Of a stretch of DNA of 5,114 nucleotides, positions 1-5,114 are shown one piece after another; positions within the stretch are counted from its first letter, which is position 1, and the number at the start of each line of letters is the position of its first letter. The position numbers and the translations under genes are program-made. This DNA comes from Alcaligenaceae bacterium (GTDB lineage: Bacteria > Pseudomonadota > Gammaproteobacteria > Burkholderiales > Burkholderiaceae). A model generated the notes under the pieces. It did not search any database. It was not told the origin of the DNA and saw nothing but the letters and a program-made list of their open reading frames with translations. The DNA is taken from assembly GCA_947372575.1 (NCBI GenBank), contig CANBUF010000184.1, positions 1 through 5,114 of the forward strand, in the 5' to 3' direction.

Positions 1-2
1 CG

Positions 3-680
3 CTTACGATTGAACATGGTGAGTTTTTTGCCTTGCTCGGCCCAAACGGCGCGGGGAAAACCTCCCTGATCTCGATCCTAGCGGGTCTGTCTCGCGCAAC
101 CAGCGGGCACGCGAGCGTCTGTGGCTTTGATGTCACGCGGGATTATCAGCAGGCGCGACGTTCGCTTGGCGTGGTGCCACAAGAGCTTGTTTACGACCCC
201 TTCTTTACCGTTCGGGAAACCCTGCGAATCCAGTCTGGCTATTTTGGCTTTCGCCATAATGACGACTGGATTGATGAGATCCTTGCCAACCTGGGTTTAT
301 CGGACAAAGCGGACACAAACATGCGTGCGCTCTCTGGTGGCATGAAGAGACGTGTACTGGTGGCGCAGGCGCTCGTGCATCGCCCCCCCGTCATTGTGCT
401 CGACGAACCCACCGCTGGTGTCGATGTAGACTTGCGCCGCAGTCTCTGGGAATTTATTTCACGCTTGAATAAAGAAGGTCACACCATTCTCCTGACCACA
501 CACTATCTCGAAGAAGCTGAAACACTTTGCGGCCGAATCGCGATGCTCAAACGTGGACAAATCGTAGCACTAGACACCACACAGGCATTGCTTGCACGTG
601 TGGGTGGGGGCAATCTTGAAGCCGCCTTTGTGCAGATCATGAATGATGACTCGTCTGCAGCCCTCGGGAGCCTGGCATGA
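3..680 (+). CDS. ABC transporter ATP-binding protein, DrrA/NodI/YadG type (5' partial)
   Basis: This is the nucleotide-binding subunit of an ABC-2 family exporter, which hydrolyses ATP on the cytoplasmic face to drive the permease encoded next. The frame is open to the window edge (it reads LTIEHGEFFALLGPNGAGKT), so the start lies upstream. 225 residues are visible of a family usually around 300, so roughly 30 to 80 N-terminal residues are missing. The full ATPase signature set is present: Walker A GPNGAGKT (39-62), Q-loop VVPQE, ABC signature LSGGMKRR (330-353), Walker B VIVLDEP followed by D-loop AGVDVD, and the H-loop histidine in LLTTHYLEEAE (501-503). The GVDVDLRR and LLTTHYLEEAE wording is typical of the DRA/NodI/YadG group. 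The stop overlaps the permease start by four bases (ATGA), so the two are almost certainly translationally coupled. The substrate cannot be read from the sequence. A TTG at 33 could be taken for a start, but it falls within the strand leading into Walker A and is not real. Confidence 0.95.
   Translation, partial: LTIEHGEFFALLGPNGAGKTSLISILAGLSRATSGHASVCGFDVTRDYQQARRSLGVVPQELVYDPFFTVRETLRIQSGYFGFRHNDDWIDEILANLGLSDKADTNMRALSGGMKRRVLVAQALVHRPPVIVLDEPTAGVDVDLRRSLWEFISRLNKEGHTILLTTHYLEEAETLCGRIAMLKRGQIVALDTTQALLARVGGGNLEAAFVQIMNDDSSAALGSLA
666..670 (+). promoter_or_regulatory. Ribosome binding site of the ABC permease gene
   Basis: GGGAG lies six bases before the ATG at 677, inside the last codons of the ATPase gene. 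It supports the ATG that overlaps the ATPase stop as the true permease start. It also fits translational coupling of the two subunits. Confidence 0.6.
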
Positions 681-1468
681 GCACACCCATTTTAAAAGCG
701 CGTCCTGGTGCGGGATCTGGTTTTCCAACACTACTGGGCAAGGAACTGCTGCGCTTCTGGAAAGTCAGTTTTCAGACAATTGCCGCGCCAGTCATTACAG
801 CCCTGCTCTACCTGGTGATCTTTGCACAGGTGTTGCAGGATCGCATCCAGGTATATGGCTCTGTTCCTTACACGGCATTCCTGATACCAGGATTGATGAT
901 GATGAGCATGTTGCAAAATGCCTTTGCAAATCCTTCTTCTTCCATGATCCAAAGCCGGGTCACCGGCAACCTCGTCTTTATGTTGCTCCCACCGCTGACA
1001 CACCGCGAAATATTCAGCGCCTATGTACTGGCCGCCATCATTCGTGGGTTGGCTGTCGGCTGCTGCGTTTGGTTCGTATCACTATATTTCATCCCACTGC
1101 CCGTCAAAGAACCCATATGGGCCCTGATTTTTGCGGTGCTTTCCTGCGGGATCATGGCCATTATGGGATTGATCGCAGGCTTGACCTCCGAAAAATTCGA
1201 TCAGCTGGCCGCGTTCCAGAATTTTTTAATCATGCCTGCTACATTTCTATCTGGCGTGTTTTATTCCGTGCACTCCTTGCCCGCTTTCTGGCAACACGTC
1301 ACGCACTGGAATCCGCTTTTCTATACGATCGACGGCTTTCGCTATGGCTTTTTTGGCGTAGCAGACGTATCCCCCTGGCATAGCCTGGCGGTCGTAGCAG
1401 GCGTTTTTGTAGCGCTCGCCCTGTTTGCCTTAAGGGTGCTTGCGAGCGGCTACAAGCTCAGAACCTAG
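677..1468 (+). CDS. ABC-2 type transporter permease, YadH/NodJ type
   Basis: This 263-residue inner-membrane subunit pairs with the preceding ATPase to form a half-plus-half ABC exporter. By eye there are six hydrophobic segments, at about residues 35-53, 63-83, 112-138, 147-169, 180-200 and 236-256, after a short cytoplasmic N-terminus with the amphipathic stretch GKELLRFWKV. The family hallmark lies near residues 182-224: NFLIMPATFLSGVFYSVHSLP followed by the WNPLFYTIDGFRYGFF block. This matches ABC-2 permeases such as YadH, NodJ and DrrB, and the length is normal for them. The ATG is chosen because it overlaps the ATPase stop (ATGA) and has a GGGAG six bases upstream. Exported substrate is unknown: relatives move drugs, lipo-oligosaccharides or polysaccharides. 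The position next to envelope genes makes an envelope-related substrate plausible, but that is inference only. Confidence 0.93.
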   Translation: MSTPILKARPGAGSGFPTLLGKELLRFWKVSFQTIAAPVITALLYLVIFAQVLQDRIQVYGSVPYTAFLIPGLMMMSMLQNAFANPSSSMIQSRVTGNLVFMLLPPLTHREIFSAYVLAAIIRGLAVGCCVWFVSLYFIPLPVKEPIWALIFAVLSCGIMAIMGLIAGLTSEKFDQLAAFQNFLIMPATFLSGVFYSVHSLPAFWQHVTHWNPLFYTIDGFRYGFFGVADVSPWHSLAVVAGVFVALALFALRVLASGYKLRT

Positions 1469-1494
1469 CACGCTGATTTATTTAAATACCTATC

Positions 1495-1499
1495 AAGGA
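1495..1499 (+). promoter_or_regulatory. Probable ribosome binding site of ibaG
   Basis: AAGGA sits 12 bases before the ATG at 1512, a slightly long but workable spacing. It favours that ATG over an in-frame TTG at 1440, which lies inside the permease gene and would add 24 residues unlike any BolA protein. The rest of the 43-base gap (1469-1511) is AT-rich in the middle, with a perfect ten-base palindrome TATTTAAATA at 1479-1488. No convincing promoter was seen there. Confidence 0.5.
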
Positions 1500-1511
1500 C
1501 ATCTCCGCATT

Positions 1512-1754
1512 ATGTTGCCCACACCAGAAGATATCCGTGCATATATTGCAGCGGGTCTGCCTTGCGAACACCTTGAAGTGTCCGGAGACGGCTCGCACTT
1601 CGAAGCCATCATTGTGAGTCCCGCCTTTGAAGGCAAGCGCCCAATTGCAAGACATCAATTGGTCTACAGCGTTCTGGGCGACCGGATGAAGCAGGAAATC
1701 CACGCCTTGTCCATGCGCACCCTCACGCCCGAAGAATTCAAGGCCAGTTGTTAA
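1512..1754 (+). CDS. ibaG: BolA family protein, IbaG-like
   Basis: This 80-residue protein belongs to the BolA/IbaG family, small cytoplasmic class II KH-like proteins that bind monothiol glutaredoxins and share a [2Fe-2S] cluster. In E. coli, IbaG is linked to acid stress and iron-sulfur handling. The recognisable core is [20 protein letters not shown] (residues 20-39), followed by the [13 protein letters not shown] helix and the C-terminal [15 protein letters not shown], with the invariant family histidine at residue 64. Length is complete for the family. C18 and a C-terminal C80 are the only cysteines; whether either binds a cluster is unknown. The ATG is preferred over an upstream in-frame TTG because the resulting N-terminus [12 protein letters not shown] is family-typical. 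The stop codon overlaps the murA ATG by one base, and ibaG directly before murA is also the E. coli arrangement, which supports the symbol over bolA proper. Confidence 0.9.
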   Translation: MLPTPEDIRAYIAAGLPCEHLEVSGDGSHFEAIIVSPAFEGKRPIARHQLVYSVLGDRMKQEIHALSMRTLTPEEFKASC

Positions 1755-3010
1755 TGGATAAGTTGCGCATCCTGGGCGGCACGCCTCTGCGTGGTGAAGT
1801 CAGTATTTCTGGTGCTAAGAATGCAGCGTTGCCGATTTTGTGTGCAGGCCTGTTGACAGCCGACACCGTGACGCTATCCAATGTTCCGAAGCTCAATGAT
1901 ATTTCGACCACACTCAAGCTACTCGGCCAGCTTGGCGTCAAGACCACACGCAACGCAGATGACAGTGTCAGCATCACGGCCGATCAAGTCTCCACACTGG
2001 AGGCACCTTATGAGCTTGTCAAAACCATGCGCGCCTCAATCCTGGTGCTCGGGCCACTGCTCGCGCGTTTTGGCGAAGCACGTGTGAGCCTGCCCGGTGG
2101 CTGTGCGATTGGCCAGCGTCCAGTCGATCAGCATATTCAGGGACTGGCTGCACTCGGTGCAGACATCAAGATTGAACACGGTTTTGTTGTCGCACGCGCC
2201 AAACGTCTGAAAGGCGCAGTGGTGCGCACGGACATGGTGACCGTCACCGGCACGGAAAACCTGATGATGGCAGCGGTGCTTGCTGAAGGCCAGACCACCC
2301 TTGAGAATGCTGCGCGCGAACCTGAAGTCATTGATCTTGCCGAGCTCTTGATCAAGATGGGCGCAAAGATCACTGGGCATGGCACCGATCGCATCGTGAT
2401 TGAAGGCGTCAGCAGTTTGCATGGCGCGACGCACCACGTCATTGCCGATCGTATTGAAGCAGGTAGCTTTCTCTGTGCTGTTGGCGCGGCTGGCGGCAAT
2501 ATCATGTTGCGCAATGCCGCGCCGCAAACCATGGGTGCGACGTTGGCCAAACTCCAGGAAGCCGGCTTGCAGATTAAATGTGGTGACGACTGGATTGAAG
2601 CCAGTATGTCTGGAAGGCCCAAAGCAGTCGATATGCGCACCCACGAATATCCTGGCTTCGCCACAGATATGCAGGCACAGCTGATGGCACTCAATGCGCT
2701 GGCTGAAGGCACCTCTGTGATTGTTGAAACCATTTTTGAAAATCGTTATATGCATGTGCAGGAGCTCCGTCGACTTGGTGCACATATTGATATCGATGGC
2801 CATACTGCCGTTGTGCGCGGCGTGAACAAACTATCGGGGGCTACAGTCATGGCGACAGACTTGCGCGCCTCGGCCAGTCTGGTGATAGCCGGATTGGCTG
2901 CCGAAGGTGAAACATTCGTCGAACGGATTTATCATCTGGACCGTGGCTATGAGCGCATGGAACACAAATTGCGACTTCTTGGTGCCAACATTGAACGTAC
3001 GACAAGCTGA
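1754..3010 (+). CDS. murA: UDP-N-acetylglucosamine 1-carboxyvinyltransferase (MurA)
   Basis: MurA transfers enolpyruvate from phosphoenolpyruvate to UDP-GlcNAc, the first committed cytoplasmic step of peptidoglycan synthesis and the target of fosfomycin. The 418-residue product is full length (the E. coli enzyme has 419). Visible active-site residues are K22 and N23 in GAKNAALP, the catalytic cysteine C117 in [14 protein letters not shown] (so predicted fosfomycin-sensitive, not the Cys-to-Asp resistant form), R122, D305 in [11 protein letters not shown], and R397 in HLDRGYER. The two inside-out alpha/beta domains of the EPSP-synthase fold are evident in the repeated GATV/LGA segments. The ATG at 1754 gives the standard MDKLRILGG start. 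An earlier in-frame TTG at 1748 would add two residues and is unlikely. The start overlaps the ibaG stop (TAATG), and only a weak AAGG (1740-1743) lies upstream, so initiation probably depends on coupling to ibaG translation. It is presumably essential unless a second murA exists elsewhere. Confidence 0.98.
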   Translation: MDKLRILGGTPLRGEVSISGAKNAALPILCAGLLTADTVTLSNVPKLNDISTTLKLLGQLGVKTTRNADDSVSITADQVSTLEAPYELVKTMRASILVLGPLLARFGEARVSLPGGCAIGQRPVDQHIQGLAALGADIKIEHGFVVARAKRLKGAVVRTDMVTVTGTENLMMAAVLAEGQTTLENAAREPEVIDLAELLIKMGAKITGHGTDRIVIEGVSSLHGATHHVIADRIEAGSFLCAVGAAGGNIMLRNAAPQTMGATLAKLQEAGLQIKCGDDWIEASMSGRPKAVDMRTHEYPGFATDMQAQLMALNALAEGTSVIVETIFENRYMHVQELRRLGAHIDIDGHTAVVRGVNKLSGATVMATDLRASASLVIAGLAAEGETFVERIYHLDRGYERMEHKLRLLGANIERTTS

Positions 3011-3014
3011 AGGA
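3010..3014 (+). promoter_or_regulatory. Ribosome binding site of hisG
   Basis: AAGGA, whose first base is the last base of the murA stop codon, lies six bases before the ATG at 3021. It fixes that ATG as the hisG start rather than the in-frame ATG at 2907, far inside murA, or the internal ATG at 3054. Confidence 0.75.
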
Positions 3015-3020
3015 ATTTTC

Positions 3021-3701
3021 ATGAGCACAGACGTGCGCACGCGCCCGCTGACCATGGCCCTGTCGAAAGGGCGCATTTTTGAAGAGACTCTGCCGTTACT
3101 CCAGGCAGCAGGGATCGAGGTCACCGAAAATCCGGAGCAATCCCGTAAACTCATCATTGAGACCAGTGACCCGAACTTACGGTTGATCATTGTGCGCGCC
3201 TCGGACGTTCCCACCTACGTCGAATATGGCGCTGCGGATCTGGGGATTGCTGGCAAAGACGTGCTCATTGAACACGCAGCCCACCATCCAGGCGGACTGT
3301 ATCAGCCGATCGATTTGAATATCGCCAAATGTCGCCTGGCAGTCGCCGTCAAAAATGGCTTTGACTACGCCTCAGCTGTGCGTCAGGGCGCTCGTTTGCG
3401 GGTGGCAACTAAATACACCGAAGCTGCGCGCGAACATTTCGCGGCCAAGGGCGTGTACGTCGATCTCATCAAGCTCTATGGCTCCATGGAGCTCGCACCG
3501 CTCGTAGGCCTGGCCGACGCCATCGTTGATCTGGTATCCACAGGTAATACCCTCAAAGCAAACGATCTGGTGGCTGTCGAGGACATCATGCCGATTTCCT
3601 CACGCCTGGTAGTCAATCGCGCTGCACTCAAGACCCGTCAGTCCGAATTACAACCTATTCTGGATGCTTTTGAACGTGCCAGCCGTCCGGCTGTGGCATG
3701 A
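3021..3701 (+). CDS. hisG: ATP phosphoribosyltransferase catalytic subunit, short form (HisG)
   Basis: HisG condenses ATP with PRPP to give phosphoribosyl-ATP, the first and normally feedback-controlled step of histidine synthesis, in the cytoplasm. The product has 226 residues: it holds both lobes of the catalytic part but stops where long-form enzymes (about 300 residues) continue into the histidine-binding regulatory domain. It is therefore the short form, which in characterised species works only in complex with HisZ, a histidyl-tRNA-synthetase-like protein. No hisZ is in this window. Motifs seen are [17 protein letters not shown] (residues 11-27), the domain I segment [22 protein letters not shown] (60-80), and the PRPP-binding loop [12 protein letters not shown] (170-181). 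The start is supported by an AAGGA six bases upstream. The 10-base gap after murA strongly suggests co-transcription with it. Confidence 0.97.
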   Translation: MSTDVRTRPLTMALSKGRIFEETLPLLQAAGIEVTENPEQSRKLIIETSDPNLRLIIVRASDVPTYVEYGAADLGIAGKDVLIEHAAHHPGGLYQPIDLNIAKCRLAVAVKNGFDYASAVRQGARLRVATKYTEAAREHFAAKGVYVDLIKLYGSMELAPLVGLADAIVDLVSTGNTLKANDLVAVEDIMPISSRLVVNRAALKTRQSELQPILDAFERASRPAVA

Positions 3702-3727
3702 TCTGGATCCACCAGAATACTTTTACC

Positions 3728-3742
3728 CTCCTCTAAGAGGGG
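3728..3742 (+). promoter_or_regulatory. Small hairpin overlapping the hisD ribosome binding site
   Basis: In the 51-base hisG-hisD gap, CTCCTC (3728-3733) can pair with GAGGGG (3737-3742) around a three-base TAA loop, giving six base pairs with one G-T wobble. The 3' arm is the purine-rich Shine-Dalgarno of hisD, ten bases before the ATG at 3753. When folded, the ribosome site would be partly hidden. The pairing is seen in the sequence; a regulatory role is inference, and such a short stem may be chance. There is no U-run, so it is not a terminator. Confidence 0.4.
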
Positions 3743-3752
3743 AATACATCAT

Positions 3753-5057
3753 ATGGCCATCTTGTCCCGCCTGAACTCCAGTAACCTGGATTTTGATCAA
3801 AAACTGACTGCGCTCCTGACTGTTGATGCCGAGCAGGACGACGCCATCGAAGCCGCCTGTGCGCGTATTCTTCATGATGTACGCACGCAAGGTGATGCAG
3901 CACTCCTGCGCTACACGCAGCAATTTGACAAAGTTGCGCTGGACAGCGTTGCAGCCCTCGAAATTCCACGTTCAGAGTGGCTGGCTGCTCTGGCGGCTCT
4001 GCCCACGGCACAACGTGAGGCACTTGAGACCGCCGCCGAACGGGTGCGCAGCTATCACGTGCACCAGCGTCAGGAAAGCTGGTCGTATGTCGAACCTGAT
4101 GGAACACGCCTGGGCCAACAGATCACGCCGCTGGATCGCGTCGGTCTATACGTACCGGGTGGCAAGGCCGCCTATCCTTCGTCGGTGCTGATGAATGCCA
4201 TCCCCGCCAAAGTCGCAGGGGTCAAAGAGGTCATCATGGTGACCCCTACTCCGGGCGGGCTGCGCAACCAGATGGTACTCGCGGCCGCTGCGATTGCAGG
4301 GGTGGATCGCGTATTCGCCATTGGCGGTGCGCAAGCTGTTGGTGCTCTAGCCTACGGCACGGCGACGATACCCGCTGTGGACAAGATTGTAGGGCCCGGC
4401 AACGCCTATGTCGCATCGGCTAAACGTCGTGTATTCGGTACCGTTGGTATCGACATGATCGCGGGTCCGAGCGAAATCCTCATCATCTGCGATGGCAAGA
4501 CTCCACCAGACTGGATTGCGATGGATCTATTCTCCCAGGCAGAACATGATGAACTCGCCCAGGCGATTCTCCTGTGTCCGGATGCGGCATACCTTGATCA
4601 AGTTGAACAGTCAATTTCCAGACTCCTCCCGACTATGCCTCGCGCTGAAATTATCGCGACCAGCTTGCGTGATCGTGGTGCATTGATCCAAGTTCGCGAT
4701 CTGCAAGAAGCCTGTGACATCAGCAACCGCATTGCACCCGAACACCTCGAAGTATCGACCGAGGCACCCGACGAGTGGCTTGCGCACATCCGCCACGCAG
4801 GAGCAATTTTTATGGGGCGACACAGCTCCGAATCACTGGGTGATTACTGTGCCGGTCCGAACCATGTTTTGCCAACCTCACGTACAGCACGCTTTTCATC
4901 GCCGCTCGGGGTCTACGATTTTCAAAAGCGCTCGAGCCTGATCCACGTATCGCCTGCCGGCGCGCAGACACTGGGCAAGATCGCCAACGAACTCGCCATG
5001 GGTGAAGGTCTGCAGGCACATGCCGCCAGTGCGGCATTCCGACTGAATCAGACATAA
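3753..5057 (+). CDS. hisD: Histidinol dehydrogenase (HisD)
   Basis: HisD oxidises L-histidinol to L-histidine through the aldehyde, using two NAD+ and a zinc ion. It is the last step of the pathway and acts as a cytoplasmic homodimer. The 434 residues equal the usual bacterial length. Key residues are all visible: zinc ligands Q262 and H265 in FSQAEHDE, D364 in [12 protein letters not shown], and H423 in GLQAHAASA; the catalytic pair E330 and H331 in RIAPEHLEV; and the family signature region from [14 protein letters not shown] to [14 protein letters not shown] (residues 212-245). The nucleotide-binding part includes [19 protein letters not shown] (130-148). The ATG at 3753 is supported by a GAGGGG purine run about ten bases upstream. 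hisG and hisD adjacent, with hisC expected next, is the usual betaproteobacterial his operon order. The 51-base gap to hisG is the widest between complete genes here. Nothing is truncated or altered. Confidence 0.98.
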   Translation: MAILSRLNSSNLDFDQKLTALLTVDAEQDDAIEAACARILHDVRTQGDAALLRYTQQFDKVALDSVAALEIPRSEWLAALAALPTAQREALETAAERVRSYHVHQRQESWSYVEPDGTRLGQQITPLDRVGLYVPGGKAAYPSSVLMNAIPAKVAGVKEVIMVTPTPGGLRNQMVLAAAAIAGVDRVFAIGGAQAVGALAYGTATIPAVDKIVGPGNAYVASAKRRVFGTVGIDMIAGPSEILIICDGKTPPDWIAMDLFSQAEHDELAQAILLCPDAAYLDQVEQSISRLLPTMPRAEIIATSLRDRGALIQVRDLQEACDISNRIAPEHLEVSTEAPDEWLAHIRHAGAIFMGRHSSESLGDYCAGPNHVLPTSRTARFSSPLGVYDFQKRSSLIHVSPAGAQTLGKIANELAMGEGLQAHAASAAFRLNQT

Positions 5058-5093
5058 ATTATCCACACATCACACACCACCCACTTAAATTCC
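5052..5093 (+). other. G-free, C/A-rich tract at the end of hisD and downstream
   Basis: There is not one G in these 42 bases (16 C, 17 A, 9 T). The tract starts in the last hisD codons and runs through the non-coding tail. Unstructured C-rich, G-poor RNA is the kind of sequence Rho factor binds (rut sites), so it could be a Rho loading site or simply an unstructured spacer before the next his gene. The composition is direct observation and the role is inference. No start codon opens a leader peptide here. Confidence 0.35.
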
Positions 5094-5109
5094 GGGCAAA
5101 CGACCCGGA
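5091..5109 (+). other. GC-rich stem-loop downstream of hisD
   Basis: TCCGGG (5091-5096) and CCCGGA (5104-5109) are perfect inverted repeats with a seven-base loop CAAACGA. The six-pair stem is strong, but the following bases are CCACC, not a T-run, so a standard intrinsic terminator is not supported. It could attenuate or stabilise the his mRNA, pause polymerase, or lie in the leader of the next gene. The window ends five bases later, so its context cannot be judged. Confidence 0.4.
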
Positions 5110-5114
5110 CCACC

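Noticed and set aside
643..1383. 246-codon + strand open frame overlapping the ABC permease.
   Set aside because: It is a frame-shifted shadow of the permease, which has proper membrane segments, the ABC-2 motif and an overlapping start. The shadow has no recognisable domain.
1438..1457. GCTTG / CAAGC inverted repeat near the end of the permease gene as a possible terminator.
   Set aside because: Only five base pairs around a ten-base loop, inside coding sequence and without a T-run.
1748..1753. TTG at 1748 as an alternative murA start.
   Set aside because: The ATG at 1754 gives the family-standard N-terminus MDKLRILGG and forms the TAATG coupling junction. The TTG adds only two atypical residues.
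2036..2803. Long antisense open frame (255 codons) within murA, plus a second one at 2137-2733.
   Set aside because: Both lie entirely inside a clear, full-length murA, have compositions unlike real proteins (His/Cys-rich or Ser/Ala-rich) and match no family I recognise. They are codon-bias shadows.
4101..5055. Several minus-strand open frames of 60-125 codons across hisD.
   Set aside because: hisD is intact with all catalytic and zinc residues, and the antisense frames show no domain, ribosome site or independent context.
5058..5114. Possible histidine-rich leader peptide: one frame after hisD reads I-H-T-S-H-T-T-H, suggesting his attenuation.
   Set aside because: There is no start codon or ribosome site before it, since the frame opens straight after the hisD stop. 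The scattered His codons follow from the CA-rich composition, and a leader would be expected before the first his gene.

Overview
This is an ordinary-looking stretch of a proteobacterial chromosome, most likely from the Betaproteobacteria (order Burkholderiales). The order is ABC ATPase, ABC-2 permease, ibaG (BolA family), murA, short-form hisG, hisD. I know this arrangement from Burkholderiales, where it sits between the mla phospholipid-transport genes and the rest of the his operon. The wording of the proteins (for example the IbaG-like '[13 protein letters not shown]' and 'RHQLVY' segments, and a 226-residue HisG without a C-terminal regulatory domain) fits that assignment. Genus cannot be fixed from the window. 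Base composition is moderately GC-rich (by eye, mid-50s percent) and looks even throughout, with no sign of foreign insertion.

Layout: all six genes are on the + strand and packed tightly. Positions 3-680 hold the 5'-truncated ATPase of a DrrA/NodI/YadG-type exporter. It overlaps its membrane partner (677-1468) by ATGA. A 43-base gap leads to a small BolA-family gene (1512-1754), whose stop codon overlaps the murA start by one base (TAATG). murA (1754-3010) is followed after 10 bases by hisG (3021-3701). After a 51-base gap comes hisD (3753-5057). The window ends in 57 non-coding bases with a G-free, C/A-rich tract and a GC-rich stem-loop. The next gene, expected to be hisC, lies outside.

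How the genes work together: the first two encode one ABC-2 exporter of unknown substrate. IbaG is a probable Fe-S/glutaredoxin-partner protein. MurA performs the first committed step of peptidoglycan synthesis. HisG and HisD catalyse the first and last steps of histidine synthesis. The overlaps and short gaps suggest co-transcription and translational coupling of an envelope block with a histidine block. All catalytic residues I could check in MurA, HisD and the ATPase are present. No mobile element, CRISPR array, tRNA, rRNA or pseudogene was seen. I found no undescribed system; the points worth a second look are small RNA-level features in the gaps.
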